Shown here one piece after another: positions 51,809 through 60,769 of a DNA stretch of 64,000 bases (position 1 is its first letter; each line of letters starts with the position of its first letter). A program made the position numbers and the translations under genes. The notes under the pieces were generated by a model. It worked only from the letters and a program-made list of their open reading frames with translations, was not told the DNA's origin and made no database searches. Location of the stretch: contig NZ_JBHTJM010000010.1 of NCBI RefSeq assembly GCF_042675745.1, positions 124,001 through 188,000 on the forward strand. The letters run 5' to 3'. This stretch comes from Pseudofulvibacter geojedonensis (GTDB lineage Bacteria; Bacteroidota; Bacteroidia; Flavobacteriales; Flavobacteriaceae).

Positions 51809-53485
51809 ATGGAACTAAATAAATACAGTAAAAGAATAACACAAGACGATACACAACCTGCGGCACAAGCAATGTTACATGCCATAGGGTTAACAGAGGA
51901 AGATTTGAATAAACCTCTGGTAGGTATTGCTAGCACAGGTTATGAAGGAAACCCTTGTAATATGCATTTAAATGGATTAGCTTCTTTAGCAAAAGAAGGG
52001 GTTTTACAAACCAATGTGGTTGGTTTAATATTTAATACCATTGGAGTTAGTGATGGTATTTCTATGGGAACACCCGGAATGCGTTTTTCTCTTCCTTCCA
52101 GAGATTTAATAGCAGATTCTATGGAAACCGTAGTTGAAGCTATGAGTTATGATGGGTTAATAACAGTTGTTGGGTGCGATAAAAATATGCCAGGGGCTTT
52201 AATGGCTATGCTCAGGCTTAATAGACCTTCCATATTAATTTATGGAGGAACTATAGACTCTGGTTGTCATGAAGGAAAGAAGCTAGATGTTGTCTCTGCT
52301 TTTGAAGCTTGGGGAAATAAAATGGCAGGATCTATAGATAATCATGAATATAAAAGTATCATTCAAAAGGCTTGTCCAGGTGCAGGAGCATGTGGAGGTA
52401 TGTATACTGCTAACACTATGGCTTCAGCAATAGAAGCTTTGGGTATGTCATTACCTTATAATGCATCTAACCCTGCTTTAAGTAGTGAAAAGAAACTTGA
52501 AGCAGTTGAGGCAGGAAGAATGTTAGAAAATTTATTAAAAAAAGATATCAAACCATCAGACATAGTTACAAGAAAAGCTATAGAAAATGCTATAAGATTA
52601 GTAACTGTTTTAGGAGGTTCAACCAATGCAGTATTGCACTTTTTAGCTATTGCTAGAGCCGCTAATATAGAATTTACATTAGAAGATTTTCAACAAATAA
52701 GTGATACGACACCTTTTTTAGCAGATTTAAAACCCAGTGGAAAGTATTTAATGGAAGATGTTCATGAAATAGGAGGAATACCAGCTGTTTTAAAATACTT
52801 ATTAAAGGAAGGTTTGTTATATGGTGATTGTCTTACGGTAACAGGGAAAACATTAGCAGAAAACTTAGAAAATGCTCCAGATTTACCACAAGGTCAAGAT
52901 GTAATAAGAACTGTTGCTAATCCAATAAAACCCACAGGCCATTTAAGAATGTTATATGGGAATTTAGCTTTAGAAGGATCTGTAGCAAAGATTACAGGAA
53001 AAGAAGGCTTGAAATTTACTGGAAAAGCAAAAGTGTATGACGGTGAATTCGCTGCAAATGATGGAATTAAAAGAGGCGAAGTACAAAAAGGAGATGTTGT
53101 AGTAATACGATACGAAGGCCCGAAAGGAGGCCCAGGAATGCCAGAAATGTTAAAACCTACAGCAGCTATAATGGGAGCTGGTTTGGGTAAAGATGTAGCG
53201 CTTATTACAGATGGAAGGTTCTCTGGAGGAACTCATGGTTTTGTTGTAGGTCACATAGCTCCTGAAGCACAAGAGGGAGGAGCAATAGCTTTGGTTAAAA
53301 ATGGAGATATCATTACCATAGATGCTGAAAAAAATAGCATTGAGTTAGAAATAACAACAGAAGAATTAGCCTTGCGAAAATCATTGTGGAAACCACCTGA
53401 GTTAAAGGCTACAAGAGGAACTTTATATAAATATGCTAAAACAGTTTCGTCGGCCTCTAAAGGCTGTGTAACAGACGAATTTTAA
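51809..53485 (+). CDS. ilvD: Dihydroxy-acid dehydratase
   Basis: Dehydrates dihydroxy acids to the 2-keto acids of Val and Ile. It is 558 residues. Fe-S cluster cysteines are in VGCDKNMPGALMAM and CPGAGACGGMYTANTM; the C-terminal LITDGRFSGGTHGFVVGH is the family signature. Two to fourteen bases separate it from its neighbours. Confidence 0.97.
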   Translation: MELNKYSKRITQDDTQPAAQAMLHAIGLTEEDLNKPLVGIASTGYEGNPCNMHLNGLASLAKEGVLQTNVVGLIFNTIGVSDGISMGTPGMRFSLPSRDLIADSMETVVEAMSYDGLITVVGCDKNMPGALMAMLRLNRPSILIYGGTIDSGCHEGKKLDVVSAFEAWGNKMAGSIDNHEYKSIIQKACPGAGACGGMYTANTMASAIEALGMSLPYNASNPALSSEKKLEAVEAGRMLENLLKKDIKPSDIVTRKAIENAIRLVTVLGGSTNAVLHFLAIARAANIEFTLEDFQQISDTTPFLADLKPSGKYLMEDVHEIGGIPAVLKYLLKEGLLYGDCLTVTGKTLAENLENAPDLPQGQDVIRTVANPIKPTGHLRMLYGNLALEGSVAKITGKEGLKFTGKAKVYDGEFAANDGIKRGEVQKGDVVVIRYEGPKGGPGMPEMLKPTAAIMGAGLGKDVALITDGRFSGGTHGFVVGHIAPEAQEGGAIALVKNGDIITIDAEKNSIELEITTEELALRKSLWKPPELKATRGTLYKYAKTVSSASKGCVTDEF

Positions 53486-53498
53486 TCTAATTAGTATT

Positions 53499-55232
53499 AT
53501 GAAAACATTAGAATTAGAAAAGAAAGAAATCCGTAAAGAAAATACCGTTAAAATGACGGGAGCAGAAGCGGTAATAAAATCACTACTAGAAGAAAATGCT
53601 ACACTAGCTTATGGTTATCCTGGAGGAGCAATTATGCCAGTTTATGACGAAATGTTTAAGTGCCAAGACCAATTTAAACATATTTTAACCAGACATGAAC
53701 AAGGTGCTATACATGCGGCTCAAGGATATGCAAGAGTAACTGGAGAAGTTGGAGTTGTTTTTGCAACATCTGGCCCAGGTGCTACAAATTTGGTAACAGG
53801 TATTGCAGATGCCCAAATAGATTCAACTCCACTGGTTTGTATAACAGGTCAGGTGGCATCTCATTTATTAGGTACAGATGCTTTTCAAGAAACAGATATT
53901 GTAGGGATATCTACTCCAGTTACTAAATGGAATTATCAAATAACTAAGGCAGAAGAAATTCCTTCAGTAATTGCTAAAGCATTTTATATAGCTAAGTCTG
54001 GTAGACCAGGTCCGGTATTAATAGATATAACTAAAGATGCTCAAATGAATAGTCTAGATTTTTCTTATGAAAAATGTAAAGGAGTTAGAAGTTACCACCC
54101 AAAACCAGAAATGGATATTGAGCAAGTAAAAGAAGCAGCTAAGTTAATTAACAAAGCCAAGAAACCATTTATAGTAATGGGTCAAGGTGTAATACTAGGA
54201 AGAGCAGAAGAAGAGCTAAAAGCATTTGTAGAAAAAACAGGAATACCAACAGCTTCTACCGTTTTAGGGTTGTCAGGTTTAGCTTCCAATCATCCACTAC
54301 ATGTAGGTATGGTAGGTATGCATGGGCATTATGCACCTAATTTAAAAACTAATGAGTGTGATTTATTAATAGCCATTGGTATGCGATTTGACGATCGGGT
54401 AACTGGGGACTTAAATCGATACGCAAAGCAAGCTAAAGTTGTTCATTTTGAAATTGATCCAGCTGAAGTAGATAAAAATGTTAAAACAGATGTGGCTGTT
54501 TTAGGTAATGTAAAAGAAACATTAGCTGCGTTATTACCTTTTATTAATAAAAATGAACACTCTAATTGGCATCAAGAGTTTAAGGATTTACATGAATTAG
54601 AGTATAAAAAAGTTATTAAAGATCAGTTAAAACCAACTAAAGAGGGTTTAACAATGGGGGAGGTTTTAGAAGGAATTAATAAAGCTACAAATGACAATGC
54701 TTTAATTGTTTCAGACGTAGGTCAGCATCAAATGTTTGCTTGCAGATATGCTCGATTTACACAAACAAGGAGTCAAGTAACTTCTGGAGGTTTGGGCACT
54801 ATGGGCTTTGCTTTACCGGCTGCCATAGGAGCTAAGATGGGGGTGCCAAACAGAGAGGTAGTAGCTATTATAGGGGATGGTGGATACCAAATGAATATCC
54901 AAGAATTGGGTACACTTTTTCAGACTAAAACACCAGTTAAAATTATAGTACTTAATAATAGTTATCTAGGTATGGTTCGCCAATGGCAAGAACTGTTTTT
55001 TGATAAACGATATGCCTCAACAGAAATGGAAAATCCAGATTTCGTTAAAATAGCTGAAGGTTATGATATTAAGGCTAGAAGAGTAGTGAAAAGAGATGAA
55101 TTGCAAAATGCTATTAACGAAATGATTGCGAATAAAGAATCATATTTTTTAGAGGTAGTTATAGAAAAAGAAGATAATGTTTTTCCAATGGTGCCAACAG
55201 GAGCAGCCGTTTCAGAATGTAGATTAAGTTAA
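53499..55232 (+). CDS. ilvB: Acetolactate synthase large subunit
   Basis: A thiamine-diphosphate enzyme that condenses pyruvate (or pyruvate plus 2-ketobutyrate). It is 577 residues. The catalytic Glu is in LTRHEQGAIHAAQGYAR (about 66), and the ThDP-binding GDGGYQMNIQELGT is near residue 463. FAD-domain motifs lie between. The small regulatory subunit follows 6 bases later. Confidence 0.97.
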   Translation: MKTLELEKKEIRKENTVKMTGAEAVIKSLLEENATLAYGYPGGAIMPVYDEMFKCQDQFKHILTRHEQGAIHAAQGYARVTGEVGVVFATSGPGATNLVTGIADAQIDSTPLVCITGQVASHLLGTDAFQETDIVGISTPVTKWNYQITKAEEIPSVIAKAFYIAKSGRPGPVLIDITKDAQMNSLDFSYEKCKGVRSYHPKPEMDIEQVKEAAKLINKAKKPFIVMGQGVILGRAEEELKAFVEKTGIPTASTVLGLSGLASNHPLHVGMVGMHGHYAPNLKTNECDLLIAIGMRFDDRVTGDLNRYAKQAKVVHFEIDPAEVDKNVKTDVAVLGNVKETLAALLPFINKNEHSNWHQEFKDLHELEYKKVIKDQLKPTKEGLTMGEVLEGINKATNDNALIVSDVGQHQMFACRYARFTQTRSQVTSGGLGTMGFALPAAIGAKMGVPNREVVAIIGDGGYQMNIQELGTLFQTKTPVKIIVLNNSYLGMVRQWQELFFDKRYASTEMENPDFVKIAEGYDIKARRVVKRDELQNAINEMIANKESYFLEVVIEKEDNVFPMVPTGAAVSECRLS

Positions 55233-55238
55233 ATAGTT

Positions 55239-55766
55239 ATGGGAGAAAATAAAACATATACCATATCAGTTTACACCGAAAATAATTTAGGTGTAATGAA
55301 TAGAATATCGGGCATATTCTTAAAAAGACATATAAACTTAGAAAGTATAACAGCATCTCAGTCTGAGATAAAAGATGTTTTTCGTTTTGTATTTGTAATT
55401 ACAATCAGCGAAGAACGAGTTAGGAAGTTAGTAGGGCAGATAGAGAAACAAGTTGAGGTGTTAAAAGCATATTATCATACAGATGAGGAGACTATTTTTC
55501 AAGAATCTGCTTTGTTTAAGATAGCTACTAATTTATTGTTTGATGATAGACAAATACAAAATATTATAAAGAACAGCAATGCCAATATAGTAACAGTTGC
55601 TCACGATTATTTTGTAATTGAAAAAACAGGAAGACGTCATGAAACAGAAGAACTATACAAGCAATTACTTCCATTTGGGATTTTACAATTTGTAAGAACA
55701 GGAAGAATATCGGTTACAAAAGAAGCCATGAATATATCAAGAATAGTAAAAGAATTTAATTATTAA
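55239..55766 (+). CDS. ilvN: Acetolactate synthase small (regulatory) subunit
   Basis: A 175-residue ACT-domain subunit: TISVYTENNLGVMNRISGIF begins the ACT fold, which gives valine feedback inhibition in known enzymes. A second ACT-like half follows (KIATNLLFDDRQIQNII). It is located between ilvB and ilvC. Confidence 0.95.
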   Translation: MGENKTYTISVYTENNLGVMNRISGIFLKRHINLESITASQSEIKDVFRFVFVITISEERVRKLVGQIEKQVEVLKAYYHTDEETIFQESALFKIATNLLFDDRQIQNIIKNSNANIVTVAHDYFVIEKTGRRHETEELYKQLLPFGILQFVRTGRISVTKEAMNISRIVKEFNY

Positions 55767-55770
55767 AAAG

Positions 55771-57246
55771 ATGACTAATTATTTTAACACATTACCGTTA
55801 CGTTTACAATTAGAGCAATTAGGAACGTGTGAGTTTATGAATCCGTCTGAATTTGAAGAAGGAGTAAATAAATTAAAAGGCCAAAAAATAGTAATTGTGG
55901 GTTGTGGAGCCCAAGGATTAAACCAAGGATTAAACTTAAGAGATTCTGGCTTAGATGTTTCTTATGCTCTGAGAGAAGGAGCTATTAAAGAACAACGTCA
56001 GTCATATAAGAATGCAACCGAAAATGGTTTTAATGTTGGTACTTATGAAGAGTTAATACCAAATGCAGATTTAGTAGCAAATCTTACACCAGATAAGCAA
56101 CATACATCAGTTGTAAAAACGGTAATGCCATTAATGAAACAAGGGGCTACTTTATCCTATTCACATGGTTTTAATATTGTAGAAGAAGGTATGCAGGTAA
56201 GAGAAGATTTAACCGTAGTAATGGTTGCTCCTAAATGCCCAGGTACAGAGGTGAGAGAAGAATATAAAAGAGGATTTGGTGTACCTACATTAATAGCCGT
56301 TCATCCAGAAAATGATCCTAAAGGAGATGGTTTGGCTATAGCTAAAGCATATGCTGCAGGTACTGGAGGACATAGAGCGGGTGTGTTACGTTCTTCTTTT
56401 GTTGCAGAAGTAAAGTCTGATTTAATGGGAGAACAAACTATATTATGTGGTTTATTACAAACAGGTTCTATTTTATCATTTGATAAAATGGTGGAACAAG
56501 GAATTGAACCATCTTACGCAGCCAAATTAATTCAATATGGTTGGGAAACAATTACGGAGGCATTAAAACATGGAGGTATTACTAATATGATGGATCGACT
56601 TTCTAATCCAGCTAAACTGAAAGCTTATGAACTATCTGAAGAGTTAAAACAAATTATGAGGCCGTTGTTTCAAAAGCATATGGACGATATTATGCAAGGG
56701 CGTTTTTCTGAAGGGATGATGAAAGATTGGGCGCAAGATGATAATGATTTATTATCGTGGAGAGCTGAAACTGGAGAAACTAATTTTGAAAAAACTACAG
56801 CTGGATCTATGGAAATTTCTGAGCAAGAATATTTCGATCACGGCACATTGTTAGTCGCCTTTGTTAAATCTGGAGTAGAATTAGCTTTTGAAACGATGAC
56901 TGAAGCTGGTATTGGTCATGAATCGGCTTATTATGAATCATTACATGAGGCACCATTAATTGCTAATTTAATAGCAAGAAAGAAGTTATACGAAATGAAT
57001 AGTGTTATTTCTGATACTGCTGAATATGGGTGTTATTTATTTGATCATGCTTGTAAACCATTACTAGAAGATTTTATGAGTAAAGTAAAGACGGATTTAA
57101 TAGGAGCTAACTATAGCAAATCTAATGAGGTAGATAATCAAGAGCTTATTAAAATTAACGCTAGTATTAGAAATCACCCAATTGAAAAAGTAGGAGCTAG
57201 ATTAAGAGGTTTTATGACAGCTATGAAACAAATTAACTTAAACTAG
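55771..57246 (+). CDS. ilvC: Ketol-acid reductoisomerase, class II
   Basis: NADPH-dependent rearrangement and reduction of acetolactate. At 491 residues it is the long class II (E. coli/plant) form. The Rossmann motif is VIVGCGAQGLNQGLNLRDSG (approximate), and two C-terminal knotted domains contain SDLMGEQTILCG and EAPLIANLIARKKLYEMN. Last gene of the operon before the hairpin region. Confidence 0.97.
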   Translation: MTNYFNTLPLRLQLEQLGTCEFMNPSEFEEGVNKLKGQKIVIVGCGAQGLNQGLNLRDSGLDVSYALREGAIKEQRQSYKNATENGFNVGTYEELIPNADLVANLTPDKQHTSVVKTVMPLMKQGATLSYSHGFNIVEEGMQVREDLTVVMVAPKCPGTEVREEYKRGFGVPTLIAVHPENDPKGDGLAIAKAYAAGTGGHRAGVLRSSFVAEVKSDLMGEQTILCGLLQTGSILSFDKMVEQGIEPSYAAKLIQYGWETITEALKHGGITNMMDRLSNPAKLKAYELSEELKQIMRPLFQKHMDDIMQGRFSEGMMKDWAQDDNDLLSWRAETGETNFEKTTAGSMEISEQEYFDHGTLLVAFVKSGVELAFETMTEAGIGHESAYYESLHEAPLIANLIARKKLYEMNSVISDTAEYGCYLFDHACKPLLEDFMSKVKTDLIGANYSKSNEVDNQELIKINASIRNHPIEKVGARLRGFMTAMKQINLN

Positions 57247-57310
57247 CCCACTAGTGGGACTTACTTAAAGTACTTTTAAGCAAAGCCTTCTACTAGTTTT
57301 AGAAGGCTTT
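57247..57310 (+). terminator. Hairpins ending the ilvEDBNC operon
   Basis: A CCCACTAGTGGG palindrome follows the ilvC stop immediately. A 10-bp stem (AAAGCCTTCT / AGAAGGCTTT, about 57282-57310) follows, with TTTT interrupted by G. The T run is weak (GTTTTTT), so some readthrough to ilvA is possible. Confidence 0.65.
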
Positions 57311-57428
57311 GTTTTTTATCGAAGAGAATTGTCATCTATAAAACTAATCATAAAAAACACCGAAAGTAGCGTTGAAAATTAAAAGCAGTTTGAATTCCGA
57401 TTATAAACAGGAATGAGTTCTTTTAATT

Positions 57429-57436
57429 TAGCTTTG
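57429..57436 (+). promoter_or_regulatory. Candidate -7 box upstream of ilvA
   Basis: TAGCTTTG is an exact TAnnTTTG match, 112 bases before ilvA. No TTG lies at the usual spacing. The rest of the 57311-57547 gap shows only a 32-codon ORF (57450-57548) that ends on the ilvA start codon. Confidence 0.4.
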
Positions 57437-57547
57437 AGGATGATATTTTATGAGTGTAGGTTTATGTAGACTAGATTTTTTTGTTTCTTTTTTTATCAAT
57501 GGAAAAAAGAAAGTAATGATAGAGATTAAAAAAATAATCAGTTTATA

Positions 57548-58810
57548 ATGAAGCTAAAAACAGTTTATCGTCCAACACTTTCAGATGTTGAAAAAGCAGT
57601 AGCAGTTATAAAGGAAGTGGTTACACCTACTCCGTTACAGTTAAATATAACTGCATCGAATAAAGTAGGAGCACAAGTCTATTTAAAAAGAGAAGATTTA
57701 CAATTAGTACGTTCTTATAAAATAAGAGGAGCATATAATAAAATTAGTTCTTTAACTAACAACGAAAGAGCTAATGGTGTAGTCTGTGCTAGTGCAGGAA
57801 ATCATGCTCAGGGAGTAGCTTTTTCGTGTAAGAAATTGCAAATAAAAGGAACCATATTTATGCCTGTTCCCACACCCAATCAAAAAGTAGAACAGGTAAG
57901 ATTATTTGGAGGTGAATTCTGTGATATTAAATTAGTAGGTGACACTTTTGATGATGCTTATTTGGCAGCCAAAGAATTTGAAAAAGAAAATGAGTTAAGT
58001 TTTATACACCCTTTTGATGATGAAAAAGTTATAGAAGGCCAAGCAACTATAGGTTTAGAATTGTTAGAGCAAACAAATGAAACGATAGATTATGTTTTTG
58101 TGCCTGTAGGAGGTGGAGGTTTGGCATCTGGGGTTTGTTCTGTATTTAAACAATTGTCTCCAACAACTAAAATAATTGGAGTAGAACCAGGAGGAGCTCC
58201 TTCTATGAGTACTTCTATCAAGAACAATAAAAATACCACTTTAAGCTCAGTAGATAAGTTTGTAGACGGAGCAGCTGTTAAGAGAGTAGGAGAGCTTACC
58301 TATTCTATATGTAAAGAATTGTTAGACGATATGATAACGGTACCTGAAGGAAAAGTTTGTCAGACAATTTTAGAATTATATTCTAAAGATGCTATAGTTG
58401 TAGAGCCGGCTGGAGCTTTAACATTAGCGGTATTAGATTTTTATAAGGAAGAAATAAAAGGAAAGAATATAGTTTGCCTAGTAAGCGGAAGTAATAATGA
58501 TATTTCGAGAACAGCAGAGATAAAAGAGCGGGCTTTGTTATATGAAAATTTGAAGCATTATTTTTTAGTGAGTTTTCCACAAAGAGCGGGAGCCTTAAAA
58601 GAGTTTGTTACAGAAGTATTAGGACCTAATGATGATATTACTCATTTTGAATATTCTAAAAAACATCATAGAGAACAAGGCCCTGCAGTAGTAGGAATAC
58701 AATTAAAAGAACCTAAAGATTTTAATTTATTATTAGAGCGAATGAAAAAAAAGAGTTTTTATGGTGAGTATTTAAACAACAAACCCGATTTGTTTCAGTT
58801 TTTGGTTTGA
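57548..58810 (+). CDS. ilvA: Threonine dehydratase (biosynthetic)
   Basis: Deaminates threonine to 2-ketobutyrate, the entry to isoleucine. The 420-residue PLP enzyme has the lysine in LVRSYKIRGAYNKI (about 53-66), ASAGNHAQGVA, VPVGGGGLASGV and a single C-terminal ACT-like domain (FLVSFPQRAGALKEFVTEVL) for feedback control. That is shorter than the two-domain E. coli enzyme. It is separated from ilvC by about 300 bases. Confidence 0.95.
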   Translation: MKLKTVYRPTLSDVEKAVAVIKEVVTPTPLQLNITASNKVGAQVYLKREDLQLVRSYKIRGAYNKISSLTNNERANGVVCASAGNHAQGVAFSCKKLQIKGTIFMPVPTPNQKVEQVRLFGGEFCDIKLVGDTFDDAYLAAKEFEKENELSFIHPFDDEKVIEGQATIGLELLEQTNETIDYVFVPVGGGGLASGVCSVFKQLSPTTKIIGVEPGGAPSMSTSIKNNKNTTLSSVDKFVDGAAVKRVGELTYSICKELLDDMITVPEGKVCQTILELYSKDAIVVEPAGALTLAVLDFYKEEIKGKNIVCLVSGSNNDISRTAEIKERALLYENLKHYFLVSFPQRAGALKEFVTEVLGPNDDITHFEYSKKHHREQGPAVVGIQLKEPKDFNLLLERMKKKSFYGEYLNNKPDLFQFLV

Positions 58811-58841
58811 TTAATACAATCTAATATGAATTATAAAGAAT

Positions 58842-58873
58842 AAAAAGAGCATCTATATTTCTGATGCTCTTTT
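58842..58873. terminator. Terminator after ilvA
   Basis: AAAAGAGCATC / GATGCTCTTTT with a 9-base loop; T and A runs on either side allow function in both directions. Confidence 0.8.
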
Positions 58874-58948
58874 ATGACACACTCCAAATTTTAAATTAAT
58901 TTGTTAGAGGTTAATTTATTTGAAGTGCTTTATGTAAACAGGGGTTAA

Positions 58949-60043
58949 TTATTTTTGTTTTAGGATTTCTATTTCCTTATTAAGTTCTTTGATAGAGTTA
59001 ATCAGTACGGGTATTAATTCCGAGTAGTTAACCCCAAGCTTTTTGTTTTTTACAAGTTTGTAGTTTCCTTTTTCATCTAAAGGAACCCAACTATGAGTTT
59101 TTACCACCTCTGGGATGACTTCTAGTAATTCTTGAGCTGACACCCCAATTTTAGTTTCTTGCTTTTGCTTTTTTTGTATTTTATTTTCTATCCAGTTATA
59201 AGTAAAGGTGTTAAGCTGTAATAGCTCTTTTAAGCCATACTTTAAAGGTTTTACATTGTTTTTGTATCTCATATCTGAGGTCTGTATGACTCCGTCATTA
59301 GCATAAAGCCTTGCCCAACGTTTACTTGAGCTACCTAAAGATGCACCAAAACTACTAGTTTGATCTTCTCTTGGATGAAAACCAGCATCTGCATCTAAAT
59401 AAATTTCGTCTATTCCATCCATTAAATATTCAACAGACCCTAATTTTATTGAAGATCCACCAATTTGACTATTACTTTGAAAGCCAGCAACTACATCAAT
59501 AGTATAATTATCTCCTCCTATTGTGGTGAGAGTAGTACCATCTACAGAAGTCCCTAAATAAGGGAAATTATCACCAAAATGGATATAATTTTCATTTAGA
59601 GCTGTTTTTAATATGGTTCGATCATTTCCTTTAATTTCAAAATCGCCAGGATAACTACTGGTAGAACTGGTTTCTAAAATAAAATCATGGTTTCCTAAAT
59701 CTATAGTAGTTTCTTGAATAAGTGTTCCGCCTAATTGAGCATTGTTACCTGAGGCTGTTAGACCATTATTAAATGTATAAGTAGTTTTAAATGGTAGCCA
59801 CTGAGTGCCATCGTAATACCAAAAACCATCTTCGTTATTGGTTTGATATATTAATAAGCCTGTAGCTGGGGAGTTGATTAATAACTTTTGCCCATAGGTT
59901 AATCGAGGTATTAATAAGCCAGAATCAGTACTTTGAAGATGTAATATAGAACTATTATCAGGAGTTGTTGTGCCAATACCAACTTGTGCATAAGTACTAA
60001 TGCATATTAGTGTAACTAATAAAATAGAATGTAATGTTTTCAT
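58949..60043 (-). CDS. Exported tail-fibre-like protein with S74 chaperone domain
   Basis: A 364-residue protein with a signal peptide (MKTLHSILLVTLICISTYAQ). The N-terminal region VGIGTTTPDNSSILHLQSTD is typical of flavobacterial surface proteins. A beta-helical middle follows, then a C-terminal Peptidase_S74 intramolecular chaperone (SDMRYKNNVKPLKYGLKELL; GVSAQELLEVIPEVV). In phage fibres this domain cleaves itself off after trimer assembly. No other phage genes are nearby, so a host surface fibre or adhesin is more likely. ATG 60043 is chosen for its signal peptide. Confidence 0.85.
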   Translation of the reverse strand: MKTLHSILLVTLICISTYAQVGIGTTTPDNSSILHLQSTDSGLLIPRLTYGQKLLINSPATGLLIYQTNNEDGFWYYDGTQWLPFKTTYTFNNGLTASGNNAQLGGTLIQETTIDLGNHDFILETSSTSSYPGDFEIKGNDRTILKTALNENYIHFGDNFPYLGTSVDGTTLTTIGGDNYTIDVVAGFQSNSQIGGSSIKLGSVEYLMDGIDEIYLDADAGFHPREDQTSSFGASLGSSSKRWARLYANDGVIQTSDMRYKNNVKPLKYGLKELLQLNTFTYNWIENKIQKKQKQETKIGVSAQELLEVIPEVVKTHSWVPLDEKGNYKLVKNKKLGVNYSELIPVLINSIKELNKEIEILKQK

Positions 60044-60061
60044 GATATAATTTATTTGAAA

Positions 60062-60108
60062 CAAATTTCATTATCTTACATTACATTCTACCAACGGTTT
60101 TCAGGGGT
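60062..60108 (-). promoter_or_regulatory. Shared 17-base site plus -7 box, tail-fibre gene
   Basis: On the - strand, ACCCCTGAAAACCGTTG (60092-60108), then exactly 22 bases, then GAAATTTG (60062-60069, one mismatch from TAnnTTTG). The same 17 bases with the same 22-base spacing occur before the chitinase gene. It is a likely activator site at the place of the missing -33 element. Confidence 0.7.
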
Positions 60109-60113
60109 AAACC

Positions 60114-60740
60114 TTAAAATAAATTATTAAGAAGTGAATACTTAATAAGTCCAACTACATTTTTAGAGTTGGTTTTTTGTAACAAGTTCTTTCTGTGTCC
60201 TTCTACAGTATATTTTGATATTTGGAGCTCTAAAGCAATTTCTGATGTAGTTTTTTCTTCTAGAATTAATTTTAAAACATCTAACTCTCGATCTGTAAAA
60301 TCTATGGATTGATTATTTAAATTAGATTTTAAATAACTGTTATAAATACTTGTTTCATAATATTTTTCATTAGCTAAAACGTTACGAATAGCTTTTAATA
60401 GCTCAAATTGTGATGTGTTTTTACTTAGAAAGCCGTCTATGCCCAAAACGTGTAATTTTTTAAATAAAGCTATTTTATGATAACTGGTTAACACTATTAT
60501 CTTAGGTGTTTTTTTAAAGTTTGATTTATTTTTATGAATGATTTTTATAAAATCAACACCATTGATTTCGGGCATTTCGATATCAGATATTAGCAAATCA
60601 TAAGAGTTTGCTTTTAAAAAACTTATAGCAAGATTCACATGTGTAGCAATATCTACCTCGTAACTGTTGGCTTCTAAAACAAGTTTTAAACTGGTAGAAA
60701 AAACCTGATGATCATCCACTAGAAGTATTTTGACTGACAT
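60114..60740 (-). CDS. LuxR/NarL-family response regulator
   Basis: A 208-residue regulator: receiver with Asp53 in LLISDIEMPEING and a C-terminal LuxR helix-turn-helix (FTDRELDVLKLILEEKTTSE, YTVEGHRKNLLQKT). It lies 29 bases downstream of the chitinase gene and probably shares its transcript. Its partner is most likely the HisKA_3-type kinase at 62.3-64 kb. The 17-base site upstream of the chitinase and tail-fibre genes is its candidate target. Confidence 0.95.
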   Translation of the reverse strand: MSVKILLVDDHQVFSTSLKLVLEANSYEVDIATHVNLAISFLKANSYDLLISDIEMPEINGVDFIKIIHKNKSNFKKTPKIIVLTSYHKIALFKKLHVLGIDGFLSKNTSQFELLKAIRNVLANEKYYETSIYNSYLKSNLNNQSIDFTDRELDVLKLILEEKTTSEIALELQISKYTVEGHRKNLLQKTNSKNVVGLIKYSLLNNLF

Positions 60741-60769
60741 ATAATTTTAGTTAACTAAAAATAATAATT

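Noticed and set aside
58949..60043. Prophage remnant suggested by the S74 tail-fibre domain
   Set aside because: No other phage genes, integrase or att-like repeats nearby; the protein has a signal peptide and a shared regulatory site with the chitinase.
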